Below are positions 15,941 to 24,791 of a stretch of 64,000 nucleotides of DNA, in pieces. The position numbers and the translations under genes are program-made. The stretch is taken from the NCBI RefSeq assembly GCF_030580865.1, contig NZ_JAUQSY010000001.1, forward strand, positions 1 to 64,000, in the 5' to 3' direction. How positions within the stretch are numbered: position 1 is the first letter of the stretch; each line of letters begins with the position of its first letter. The notes beneath the pieces were generated by a model, which saw only the letters and a list, made by a program, of their open reading frames with translations, was not told the origin of the DNA and searched no databases. This DNA is from Hymenobacter aranciens (lineage in GTDB: Bacteria; Bacteroidota; Bacteroidia; Cytophagales; Hymenobacteraceae).

Positions 15941-17365
15941 ATGAAAACCAACTTGCCGCTCCAGCACCTCTACTGGCGCGCCGGTTTCGGCCCGCGCCCG
16001 CAGGATGTGGCGGCCGGCCGCAGCCCCCGCCAGGCGCTGCGCCAGCTGCTGAAAGACGCGGCGAAGTACGAGCCGCTTACCATCCTGGCCCCGCTCGCCG
16101 AGGAAGGCACCCCGATGGTGACCGCCGACGGCCCCACCGCCGCCCGCCGCGCCGAGCTGACGCCCGAGCAGCGCAAGGCCCGCAACCTCGCCGAACGCAC
16201 TGCCTACCAGCAGATGACTTCGCGCTGGCTGGCCCGCATGGCCAGCTCCCCGGCCCAGCTGCGCGAGAAGATGACTTTGTTCTGGCACGGGCACTTTGCC
16301 TGCCGCGTGCGCCGCCCCGAGGCCGCCCTGCGCCTGCACAACACCACCCGCCGCCTGGCCCTGGGCAAGTTCCCCGACCTGCTGCTGGCCGTGAGCCGCG
16401 AGCCGGCCATGCTGCAGTTTCTCAACAACCAGCAGAACAAGAAGCAGCACCCCAACGAGAACTTCGCCCGCGAGGTGATGGAGCTTTTCACCCTGGGCCG
16501 GGGCAACTACTCGGAGCAGGACGTGAAGGAAGCCGCCCGCGCCTTCACCGGCTGGGGCGCCGATGCGGCGGGCAACTTTCAGTTTCGCCCCAAACAGCAC
16601 GACGATGGCCCGAAAACCTTTCTCGGCCGCACCGGCAACTTCACCGGCGAGGACGTGCTGCGCATCATCTTGGAGCAGCCGGCGGCGGCTACCTTTCTCA
16701 CCACTAAGCTGTATTGTTTTTTCGTGAACGAGGTGCCCAATCCGGCCCACATTGCACCGCTGGCCACCAGCTTCCGCCGAAGCGGCTACGACATCACCGC
16801 CCTGCTCGAAGCCCTGTTCGGCGCCGACTGGTTTTATGACCCCGCCAACGTGGGCGCGCACCTCAAGAGCCCGGTGGAGCTGGTGGCCGGCCTACGCCGT
16901 ACCCTCAACCTGCAGCTCGACGACGACCGCGCCCTGCTGGGCATCCAGAAGGCGCTGGGTCAAACCCTGTTCATGCCGCCCAACGTGGCCGGCTGGCCCG
17001 GCGGCCGCAGCTGGATTGACTCTTCTTCCCTACTGCTGCGCCTGCAGTTACCCTCCGTGCTCTTCAAAGACGCCGAGTTTGCCGTGACGCTGAAGCAGGA
17101 TGAGGACGACCTGGTGCCCAACCTCACCCGTGCCGAGCGCAAGCTCTCCCTCAACCCCCGGGCCCACCTGCCGCTGGCCCCGCTGCAAAAGCTGCTGGGC
17201 GCCACGCCCGCCGCCGGGCAGCTGGCCGGCTTCCTGCTGCAGGTGCCGGTGCGGGCCGAGAGCCTGGCGCTGGTGCAGCAGGCCGCCGCGCAAGCCGCCC
17301 CGGCCGAGCGGCTGAAGGTGACGCTGGTGGGTCTGCTGAGTCTGCCGGAGTATCAGTTGGCGTGA
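15941..17365 (+). CDS. DUF1800 family protein
   Basis: A 474-residue protein of the DUF1800 family. Typical features are the opening LYWRAGFGPRPQD, TLFWHGHFAC, FPDLLLAVSREPAMLQFLNNQQN, FAREVMELFTLG and the late NVAGWPGGRSWID. DUF1800 genes are nearly always followed by a DUF1501 gene, as here, and the pair is thought to act in the cell envelope or in export; the biochemical role is not established. No signal peptide is evident at the chosen ATG, the first residues already fitting the family. The DUF1501 partner is 392 bases downstream, separated by a large nested palindrome that might decouple the two. Confidence 0.9.
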   Translation: MKTNLPLQHLYWRAGFGPRPQDVAAGRSPRQALRQLLKDAAKYEPLTILAPLAEEGTPMVTADGPTAARRAELTPEQRKARNLAERTAYQQMTSRWLARMASSPAQLREKMTLFWHGHFACRVRRPEAALRLHNTTRRLALGKFPDLLLAVSREPAMLQFLNNQQNKKQHPNENFAREVMELFTLGRGNYSEQDVKEAARAFTGWGADAAGNFQFRPKQHDDGPKTFLGRTGNFTGEDVLRIILEQPAAATFLTTKLYCFFVNEVPNPAHIAPLATSFRRSGYDITALLEALFGADWFYDPANVGAHLKSPVELVAGLRRTLNLQLDDDRALLGIQKALGQTLFMPPNVAGWPGGRSWIDSSSLLLRLQLPSVLFKDAEFAVTLKQDEDDLVPNLTRAERKLSLNPRAHLPLAPLQKLLGATPAAGQLAGFLLQVPVRAESLALVQQAAAQAAPAERLKVTLVGLLSLPEYQLA

Positions 17366-17391
17366 GAACGGGGATGGTTGAACCGGTGGGA

Positions 17392-17743
17392 TAGAACGAC
17401 AAGCTCCCCTCCCTGGAAAGGAGGGGATGTGAGCGGCGCTGAGCAGCGAACGGGGGTGGTTGAGCCGGTCGCGCCGGTAGGGCGGAACCTCACCCCCGGC
17501 CCCCTTTCCAAAAGAGAGGGGAGCCTGACGATTAAGTTAAAAGTTAAGAATTAAACACCACTACCCTCATCTTTCAATTCTTCGTTTTCTTAACCCGCGC
17601 AAGACCGGTGCCCCCTCTTTTTTGGAGAGGGGGTCAGGGGGTGAGGTTCCGCCCCTGACGGCGCGACCGTTTCAACCACCCCCGTTCGCTGCTTAGCGCA
17701 GCTCACATCCCCTCCTTTCCAGGGAGGGGAGTTTATCGTTCTA
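17392..17743. repeat. 352-bp nested palindrome between DUF1800 and DUF1501
   Basis: Outer arms (17392-17434 and 17701-17743) pair over about 43 bases with few mismatches (TAGAACGA...GGGGATGTGAGC). Further inward arms continue the palindrome (CAACCACCCCCGTTCGCTGC type, then GGTTCCGCC with CCCCCTCTC). The centre holds a different AT-rich hairpin, AGTTAAAAGTTAAGAATTAAA with a partial inverted partner. It fills nearly all of the 392-base intergenic gap; no gene is seen in it. Confidence 0.85.
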
Positions 17744-17757
17744 CTTTTCCACTTCTT

Positions 17758-18972
17758 ATGCAACGCCGCACCTTTCTCCGTTCCTCCGCCCTGGCCAGCA
17801 GCTTGCTGCTCGTTCCCACGCTCCTCCACGCCCTCGATGCCGGGCCCGGCCTGGCCCGGCTGCGCGATGCCCGGGGGCGCCGCCTCATCGTGGTGCAGCT
17901 GGGCGGGGGCAATGATGGGCTGAACACTATCATTCCGTATAAGAACGAGCTGTATTACCAGGCCCGGCCTACGCTGGGCATCAAGGAAAGCGCCGGGATT
18001 CTGGCCTTGGATAAGGATTTGGGCTTTAACCCGGCCATGCGGGGGCTGAAAGGGCTGTACGACCAGGGCCAGGTGGCGGTGCTGAACAGCGTGGGCTACC
18101 CCAACCCCGACCGCTCGCACTTCCGTTCGATGGACATCTGGCAGACGGGCTCGGCGGCCGAGCAGACCTGGAGCACGGGCTGGCTGGGCCGCTACCTCGA
18201 CTCGGCCTGCGCCGACTGCCCGCACCCCTACAATGCCTTGGAACTGGACGATACCCTCAGCCTGGCCCTCAAAGGGCAAACCCGCAAGGGCCTGGCCCTG
18301 AAAGACCCCGCCAAGCTGCACCGCCTGACCCAAAGCCGAGCCGGAGCCGCCGCCCACCTCGCCGACCACGCCCACGAGCACCACGCCGCCCAGGTTGATT
18401 ACCTCTACCAAACGCTGGCCGAGACCACGTCCTCGGCCCAGTACCTGTATGATAAAACGCGCATCTACCAGTCGGCCACGGCGTACCCGGCCGGCGAGTT
18501 TGGCAAGAGTTTGAAGACCACCGCCGAGCTGATAAACTCCGGCGTCGAGTCGCGGGTGTACTACCTGGCCCTGGCGGGCTTCGACACCCACGTGCGGCAG
18601 CAGGAGCAGCAGGGCCGCCTGCTGGGCCAGCTTTCCGACGGCCTCGCCGCCCTGGCCGCCGACTTGGCGCAGAGCGGCGAATGGGCCAACACCCTCGTGC
18701 TGGTATTCTCGGAGTTTGGCCGCCGGGTGGGGCAGAATGCCAGCCACGGCACCGACCATGGCACCGCCAACAACGTGCTGCTGCTCGGCGGCAGCCTGCG
18801 GCGGCAAGGCATCCTCAACGCCGCCCCCGACCTGGCCAACCTCGACCAGGGCGACCTGCGCCATCAGGTCGATTTCCGGGGCATCTACGCCACCATCCTG
18901 CAGGACTGGCTGGGGGCTGATGATGCTGGTATTCTGGGCACGGGCTTCGAGCGGGTGCGGGGGCTGGTGTAG
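17758..18972 (+). CDS. DUF1501 family protein
   Basis: A 404-residue protein starting with a Tat-like signal (MQRRTFLRSSALASSLLLVPTLLHA), then the family signature VVQLGGGNDGLNTIIPY, followed by HFRSMDIWQTG and FSEFGRRVGQNASHGTDHG. DUF1501 belongs to the alkaline-phosphatase/sulfatase-like superfamily; the conserved Asp, His and Glu residues probably bind metal, and it is predicted to act in the periplasm together with DUF1800. The start is fixed by the signal peptide. The stop codon is followed immediately by a palindromic element at 18973. Confidence 0.9.
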   Translation: MQRRTFLRSSALASSLLLVPTLLHALDAGPGLARLRDARGRRLIVVQLGGGNDGLNTIIPYKNELYYQARPTLGIKESAGILALDKDLGFNPAMRGLKGLYDQGQVAVLNSVGYPNPDRSHFRSMDIWQTGSAAEQTWSTGWLGRYLDSACADCPHPYNALELDDTLSLALKGQTRKGLALKDPAKLHRLTQSRAGAAAHLADHAHEHHAAQVDYLYQTLAETTSSAQYLYDKTRIYQSATAYPAGEFGKSLKTTAELINSGVESRVYYLALAGFDTHVRQQEQQGRLLGQLSDGLAALAADLAQSGEWANTLVLVFSEFGRRVGQNASHGTDHGTANNVLLLGGSLRRQGILNAAPDLANLDQGDLRHQVDFRGIYATILQDWLGADDAGILGTGFERVRGLV

Positions 18973-19095
18973 CACCCCACCCCCGGCCCCCTCCCCTTCG
19001 GGAGAGGGAGAGCCGGTCTTGCGCGATGGTGTTTTTGTCAGAAATCCGTCAGGCTCCCCCCTCTCCCGAAGGGGAGGGGGCCGGGGGGTGGGGTG
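18973..19095. repeat. Inverted-repeat element directly after a stop codon
   Basis: The first arm starts on the base after the TAG stop (CACCCCACCCCCGGCCCCC...) and pairs with 19059-19095 over about 36 bases, with a 49-base loop between. It lies between the DUF1501 stop and the next promoter. Confidence 0.85.
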
Positions 19096-19109
19096 AGGGC
19101 GCGAGGCAC

Positions 19110-19117
19110 TATCTTGC
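19110..19117 (+). promoter_or_regulatory. Possible -7 element at the start codon
   Basis: TATCTTGC ends six bases before the ATG at 19124, giving an essentially leaderless transcript if used. Confidence 0.35.
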
Positions 19118-19123
19118 GGCCCT

Positions 19124-20160
19124 ATGCCCCTGCCCTTTCGCCTCGCCCTCACCAGCTTTCTGACGCTGCTGCTACCCCTCGCCACCCGCGCCCAATCGGA
19201 AATCACCTACGACTACGTGGAGCAGATGCCCGACTTCCGCGGCGCCGGGCTCGACTCGCTGCCCTACTACCTGCAGCGCAGCCTGCGCTACCCGGCCGAG
19301 GCCCTGCACCAGCGCCTGAGCGGGCGGGTGTTCGTGCGCTTCGTGCTCACGCCGCAGGGGCGGGTGACGGAGGCCCAGGTGCTCAAGCGCCTGCATCCCA
19401 GCCTCGACGCCGAGGCCCTGCGGGTGGTGACGGCCCTGCCCGCCTGGGAGCAGCCGGGGCGCCAGCAGGGGCGCCCGGTGCGGGTGGCCCTCACGGTGCC
19501 GGTGGTGTTTCCGTTGCAGGGCACGGTGCCGGGCGGGCAGCCCTACGAGGGCCCGTTCTTCCCCTTCGGCCCCGACTCGCTGCGGCGCTACCTGGCCTGG
19601 GGCACCCGCCACACCGACTACCCCCAACTGCACGGCCGCTTTCTGGTGCGCCTCGGCCTGCACCCCGCCACCGGCCAGCCCCTCTGGGAAACTGCCCCCC
19701 CCTACTCTCGCCCCCGGACCTCAAGGCCAACCCCGACGCCGTCAACGCCCTGCACCAAGTGCTGCGCGCCATGCCCCGCTGGCGCCCGGCCCTGGCCCCC
19801 GGCGGCCCCCGCAGCGTGGTGCTGCCAGTGTATTTCGGCAGTGTGGCCACCTCCCCGGCCCTGGCCTATGCCGACTTTATGCCGGTGTTTGGGGCCGGGC
19901 CGGGCACGGCGGCGGCGCTCAGCCAGCGCCTTACCGATAAGCTGCGCCTGCAGCAGCCCGCCCTGCGGGGCAGCGCCGCAGCCTACGTGGAGCTGGACGA
20001 AACCGGCCGCCCCGCCCAGGCCCAGCTGCTGCTGGCCTCGCGCCCGGCCCTGGGCGCGGCCCTGCTGCAAGCGGTGCAGCAGCTGCCCCAGGCCCTGGCT
20101 CCGGCGCAGTTTGAGGGGCGGGCGGCGCGGGTGTTTTATGTGGTGGAGGTAGAGCTGTAG
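19124..20160 (+). pseudogene. Frameshifted protein with repeated TonB C-terminal domains
   Basis: The first frame (19124 to about 19703) encodes a signal peptide (LTLLLPLATRAQ) and a TonB C-terminal-like domain (LRYPAEALHQRLSGRVFVRF, LHPSLDAEALRVV, PAWEQPGRQQGRPV). A second such domain begins near residue 145, but the frame is lost at a run of eight C residues (19695-19702). The rest continues one frame over (LKANPDAVNALHQVL, MPRWRPAL) to the stop at 20160 and includes a third, weaker copy. Adding one C would restore a protein of about 345 residues. Either the gene is broken, or the C8 tract is phase-variable, or the base is a sequencing error. Confidence 0.7.
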
Positions 20161-20732
20161 AACATCATTCGGGAAGCCCAAGCACGCATATAGTTGTTTT
20201 GTTTTTATGCACAATTAATTAAATTTATATTTTTTGGTTATATTATTAATAAAACATGTAAGTTTACTACACGCCTAAACCGGATGTCATAAAATCAACG
20301 GTTTTTGGAAAAGCATGAACGACGCCCAAAAATCCTCTTGCAGCCAGTTTATGAGGAGCTTTTGCCAAATACGATGTTAGATAAGCAGGGCGTTTTTTAT
20401 AATTTATTATAGAATCATCATCCTTTTAACCCGACCATATTAGAAAAGGCAACTGTCTCATTTAGCACAATAGTTTCCTTTTTTGAGTGCATGTATGGCA
20501 AGCATCTTTGTGCTATTCAACCCAAGTACTGTGTTGAGTAGGCAAGGTGCCAGATACTGCTTTCACTCCTGAACAACTACTGTATGACCTAAAAAAAACA
20601 GGCTTCTCATCTTTCATAAACCTAACCCTATTACCGCAGGTCTAAAATCGTAGGACCATACTTGCTATTCTACTCAGCTTAGGATTGCTAACTGCGATAT
20701 CCATTACCACTTGCATCATTTATTCTCATCAA
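20161..20732. other. AT-rich 572-bp intergenic region
   Basis: Base composition drops sharply to AT-rich compared with both sides, with runs such as TTTATATTTTTTGG. No convincing gene is present. A weak promoter candidate, TTG at 20483 and CATCTTTG at 20503-20510, is in the right orientation for the next gene but with only 17 bases between. The region looks like part of the same foreign-like patch as the downstream gene. Confidence 0.5.
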
Positions 20733-23700
20733 ATGACCCGATTTTCCTCATCATTACTAGCAGTGCTTCTGCTGCTCACCCTGATGGCAAGAGGCCAAGC
20801 GCCTGATGCCGTACGCACACAACTCAACACCGTATTTGCCAACGTTGATAAAACACAGGTGCCTACTAGCTACCTAGAGGAATATGGTGAGCAACTGCTA
20901 GGGCTGCGTCATTACAACGGAGTGCTAACCGATAGCAACCGCACCGACTTAGATGTGTTTAGATACCTTAGAGCCACCATTTTTTCGGCCCGTGTGACGG
21001 GTACTGACACCCTACCCCTACTGCCCGAGCTTAACCGCCGTCTCAATGCGCTGCGCCAAGGTCCGGCTGGCGCGCCCAATCCCATTACGGTGCAGTACAT
21101 GACATATAACCGTGTCAGAGTCGATGCCTTGGAAAAAAATCTACTCCGAATGCAGAATAACCAGCTGTTTGACGTAGCTGGGCGTACTCAAAGCCCCTAT
21201 CAAAGCGCTACGCTGTTTGCTGCTGCCCCACTCTATTCGGTGTCGCGTACGGGAACTGCTTCGTTTATATTCCGACGCAACCTTTACCTTACTAATAGTG
21301 GCACAGCTGTATCAGCTCTCTACCTAGACTTTGACGATGGCAGGGGCTATGTACCGGCCGCTTGGAACCAGCCAGTGGGTACTTCTTACACCAGCACTGG
21401 CCACAAGCATATTCGCGTGAAGGTGGTATATGGTAATGGAGGGTCAGGATTGCGTCAAGCAGTTCCTAATGGAGCGGCCGCCCCAACGGCAGCACCGCCC
21501 GCCGTTGGCTTTAGCCTCGAAAGCCATTTTGACCTGGAAGTACTACAGGTGAACGTAGCAGCCCGCTATGGTCCCCTCGACGATATTACCCTACCTATTA
21601 ATTCTGCCACTGGGGCGCATGATGGGGTGGTCGTATCGGTCCGTTACGGCCGAGGACACACGGCTATGACTAAACCGTTTATTATTGTTGAGCAGTACAA
21701 CGTGTTTACCATTCTCAACGAGGATGCCCCTTCCCTGGTAGCTTGCGACAACGGTAATAATACCATCGACAGTTTTCTAGGCCGGGTGAGTAACCAGCCG
21801 GTGCCTTACGATTTTAATGATGCGCTGCACAACCTCGGCCAGTACGACCTAGTCTACATTGATTTTAAGCACAACACCGACGACATTCGTCGCAATGCGG
21901 TGGCCTTTCAGGAAGTAGTGCGCTGGGTGAATGCTCGTAAGGCCTTAGCCGGCAGCACAGAACAAAATGTGGTGATGGGGCAATCGATGGGCGGGCTGGT
22001 TTCGCGCTACGGACTGGCACAGATGGTGCGCAACAACGAAAACCCGCAGGTGCGACTGCTGGTGTTGCACGACAGCCCGCAACGCGGTGCTTATAGCCCG
22101 GTAGGTACGCAGTCACTGTCGCGGGCACTTGATGTGCCGGGCATCTTCGGACAGGCCCTCACCGATTTCAGTGGCACTGCCAAGGCCGCTGTGCGAATTT
22201 TGAATGAGCCGGCATCACAGCAGCTTTCTATCCTGAACGCCTATAATCCCCGGGGCGACATTCGGCCCGACCCCTTCCTGAATGGCCAATACCGGCAGAT
22301 AATTGACTTTGCCTCTACTGACCCCCTCCGGCCAGCTTATGAAATCGTGGCTACCAGCGACGGGTCGCAGTGTGGCCAGCCACAGAACACGCCGGTCGGC
22401 GTGACCCTGACAACAACCCGGGCCGAGTTTTTCATGCGCCCCCTGTCGGTATTGCCACCTCCGCTTAATATCCTGGCCAATTTTAACGTGTTTGCGAATG
22501 GGGCAGCTTACGGCCTGCCCGCCTACGGCTCACGGGCAATAGTTAGCCGGCTACAGGTGTATCTGCGTTACGACCTGTGCTTTGGGCGCGGCATTTTCAA
22601 GGTGTGTATCCCTCTTTATGCAGACCTTATTAATGAGTCGGCCTTGTCGCCAGCTAACACCTTGCCTTACGAGACCCTGCCCGGCGGTACCACCAATCCG
22701 GCAGAACTGGCACCCTGTACCCAAAACATTAATTTAGGGCTGTCAAGTATTTACAAAGTCTTCTTCAACACGAACCTGTATAATGGCGATGTGTGCTTTG
22801 TGCCCAGCTATAGTGCCCTTGACGTGGCCGTCGTTAGCCCCGCAACGGCCTACGCCAACTACATCAATAGCGCGACTAATAATCCGAGCCCCCCGCGTGT
22901 GGCCCGCTATATCGCGCAGGAGAGAGTGAGCAGCACCAGCAACCGCTACAACCTGCTTCATCTACAATTCTCGGCCCGCAACAGCCAATGGATTTTCAAC
23001 GAAATGCAGCGGCCTTTTAATGGCAATACCAATCCACAGGCTTGTGGTCAGACGGAGTGTACGCCCTATACCGGGTATACTGTTATTGGCCCACGCGCTA
23101 TTTGCGTGAACGGTGGCATCGGCACCTTCACCCTCACGGGCGCTCCGCCCACGGCGGTTGTCGACTGGACGGTTACAGCCGCGTCGGGCGTCATCACTAC
23201 GGCCTCCATTGTTGGGGGTACGCGCACCTTTTCGCTAACGGCAGGCTCGGTCGCAGGAAGTTATGTACTGACGGCCTCGCTGCATACTCCCTGTGGCCTG
23301 GTTCCATTCTCAATCGGGAACCGGCCAGGCTCGCAACTGGAGGTCAGCGCTCGCTCGACCGTTGCAATCACCAGTGTGACAGGCGCTGTTGCTAGCCTGC
23401 AAACCACTGTGCTGGCGTCGCAAACCGGCCCAGTCAGCGACTACACCTGGCTGCTCAATGGCGTAGTGCAGCTGGAAACTACCAACCGCTTCAAGTTTAA
23501 TAACCCGGCGGCGCCAGGCTGCAACGATGTAGTGATGAACGTAGAAGTGCGAGTCAATAACTCCTGCGAAGGTGATGGTATGTATGCCTCGGCCACCCGG
23601 CAGGTAATTATTCCACATCAAGGCACCGGCTGCCGCACAGCGGGCGGAGCTTACCCTAATCCCAGCACTGGCACACTCACCGTGGAACGCCCCACCGTTG

Positions 23701-23885
23701 CCAACCGCAGCAGCGCTCTCACAGTGCGTCTCTTCGATGCCACTAGCCGCGAGCGGACCGGTGGCAAGCTCACGACCCAGGCGCTACAGCTCGACACGAG
23801 CACGTTGCCAATCGGCATCTATTACCTCCATATCATGGATGGCACGAAAGTGCTGAGCCGCGAGCAAATCGAGGTGAAGCGCTAA
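20733..23885 (+). CDS. Secreted lipase-like alpha/beta hydrolase with T9SS type A domain
   Basis: A 1050-residue exported protein. The ATG at 20733 opens a signal peptide (FSSSLLAVLLLLTLMARGQA); 16 open codons upstream are not signal-like. Around residues 340-480 lies an alpha/beta-hydrolase core with the nucleophile elbow VMGQSMGGLVSRYGLA (Ser418) after YDLVYIDFKHNTDD, resembling lipase/PGAP1-type hydrolases. The region after residue 780 has Ig/PKD-like strands, and residues 970-1050 (AYPNPSTGTLTVERP, GIYYLHIMDG) form a T9SS type A sorting domain. Codon use is less GC-rich than in the neighbours, and the upstream region is AT-rich, suggesting transfer. Substrate unknown; acid and histidine of the triad not assigned. 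Confidence 0.75.
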   Translation: MTRFSSSLLAVLLLLTLMARGQAPDAVRTQLNTVFANVDKTQVPTSYLEEYGEQLLGLRHYNGVLTDSNRTDLDVFRYLRATIFSARVTGTDTLPLLPELNRRLNALRQGPAGAPNPITVQYMTYNRVRVDALEKNLLRMQNNQLFDVAGRTQSPYQSATLFAAAPLYSVSRTGTASFIFRRNLYLTNSGTAVSALYLDFDDGRGYVPAAWNQPVGTSYTSTGHKHIRVKVVYGNGGSGLRQAVPNGAAAPTAAPPAVGFSLESHFDLEVLQVNVAARYGPLDDITLPINSATGAHDGVVVSVRYGRGHTAMTKPFIIVEQYNVFTILNEDAPSLVACDNGNNTIDSFLGRVSNQPVPYDFNDALHNLGQYDLVYIDFKHNTDDIRRNAVAFQEVVRWVNARKALAGSTEQNVVMGQSMGGLVSRYGLAQMVRNNENPQVRLLVLHDSPQRGAYSPVGTQSLSRALDVPGIFGQALTDFSGTAKAAVRILNEPASQQLSILNAYNPRGDIRPDPFLNGQYRQIIDFASTDPLRPAYEIVATSDGSQCGQPQNTPVGVTLTTTRAEFFMRPLSVLPPPLNILANFNVFANGAAYGLPAYGSRAIVSRLQVYLRYDLCFGRGIFKVCIPLYADLINESALSPANTLPYETLPGGTTNPAELAPCTQNINLGLSSIYKVFFNTNLYNGDVCFVPSYSALDVAVVSPATAYANYINSATNNPSPPRVARYIAQERVSSTSNRYNLLHLQFSARNSQWIFNEMQRPFNGNTNPQACGQTECTPYTGYTVIGPRAICVNGGIGTFTLTGAPPTAVVDWTVTAASGVITTASIVGGTRTFSLTAGSVAGSYVLTASLHTPCGLVPFSIGNRPGSQLEVSARSTVAITSVTGAVASLQTTVLASQTGPVSDYTWLLNGVVQLETTNRFKFNNPAAPGCNDVVMNVEVRVNNSCEGDGMYASATRQVIIPHQGTGCRTAGGAYPNPSTGTLTVERPTVANRSSALTVRLFDATSRERTGGKLTTQALQLDTSTLPIGIYYLHIMDGTKVLSREQIEVKR

Positions 23886-23997
23886 GCTGCACGAGAAAAT
23901 TGGGGGCGCGGGGCCCGCAGATCAAACCAACAGTCGGCGTAGCCAAAGCCCCCGATTTTTTTCTTTTTTCCCACTCCCAATTCCCACCTCATTACCA

Positions 23998-24477
23998 ATG
24001 AAAAACGGTAACCGTATTTCCGAAGAATTCTCCGACGAGGACCTGCAGGCTGTGCTGGCGGCCATCACCCTTATCGAAAGCAAGATGCCCTGGCTGCTCA
24101 CCCTCACGCCCGAGGAAAGCCGGGGCCTGCGCAACCTGGGCTTCGATGGGCTGCCCTTTGCCTAAGCCGCCCTGGATGCCGTGCGGGCCGATATCAACTT
24201 CACCCGCCGGGGCTTCGACCTGGCGGAGTTTGAAAAGGACGTCGTTTTGTATGGCCAGCTGAGCCAGGTGCGGGCCCGCCTGGCCCCGCTGGCGCAGAAG
24301 GTGACCCAGACGGCCCAGATAGCCGGCTCCGACATGATGGTGACGGCCGATGACGTGTACGAGGACATCAACCGCGACAACGGCGAAACGGCCGCCGTGC
24401 AGGCTGCCCGCCAGCAAATGAAAAAGCGCTACCCCCAACGCAAAACCGCCGAGAAGAAAGCCAAACCCAGCGCCTAA
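23998..24477 (+). pseudogene. Conserved small hypothetical protein broken by an in-frame stop
   Basis: Starting at 23998, MKNGNRISEEFSDEDLQAVL leads into a frame that is interrupted once, by TAA at 24163-24165 (codon 56), and then continues in the same frame for 103 codons (ALDAVRADINFTRRGFDL through PQRKTAEKKAKPSA). I recall an intact family of about 150-residue Bacteroidota proteins of unknown function beginning with nearly the same words and continuing through this joint, so this is one gene with a nonsense codon. No other damage is visible, which implies a recent change, an assembly error or readthrough. A GTG at 24181 could in principle start a shorter product. Confidence 0.75.
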
Positions 24478-24481
24478 CGGC

Positions 24482-24700
24482 TGCGGATAGGTCCCCGACC
24501 GGTCGGGACCGATGCCGGACCTATTTGGACCGGTTCGGGACCGGTCGGGACCGGTCGGGACCGGTCCCGGACCTATTTGGACCGGTCTGGGACCGGTCCC
24601 GACCGATGCCGGACCTATCCGGACCGGTCCCCGACCGGTCCCGACCGATATAAAACCGGTTCGGACCGATGGCAGACCGGTCCGGTGTGATTTCGCATCG
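24482..24700. repeat. Degenerate array of GGACCGGTC decamers
   Basis: About eighteen units of 10-12 bases, variants of GGACCGGTCG, GGACCTATTT and GGACCGATGCC, run head to tail just before murF-alr. Many units are themselves palindromic (GACCGGTC). The period is close to one helical turn. Open frames through it on both strands are repetitive and not credible as proteins. Confidence 0.8.
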
Positions 24701-24778
24701 GTTCGACCCGCTGGCCTGCTGCTCCTCTTTCGCGCCCGCCCGGCCCTGCGCCGGGCGGGCGCTTGCGCATCCGCCCCC

Positions 24779-24786
24779 GACCTTTG
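24779..24786 (+). promoter_or_regulatory. Possible -7 element of murF-alr
   Basis: GACCTTTG, one mismatch from TAnnTTTG, ends five bases before the ATG. The spacing equals that of glycyl-tRNA synthetase at 46510. Confidence 0.35.
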
Positions 24787-24791
24787 CCCCC

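Noticed and set aside
17590-19206. 538-codon open frame on the minus strand opposite the DUF1501 gene
   Set aside because: It spans two repeat elements, has no domain-like pattern, and the opposite strand encodes a well-marked DUF1501 protein with a Tat signal.
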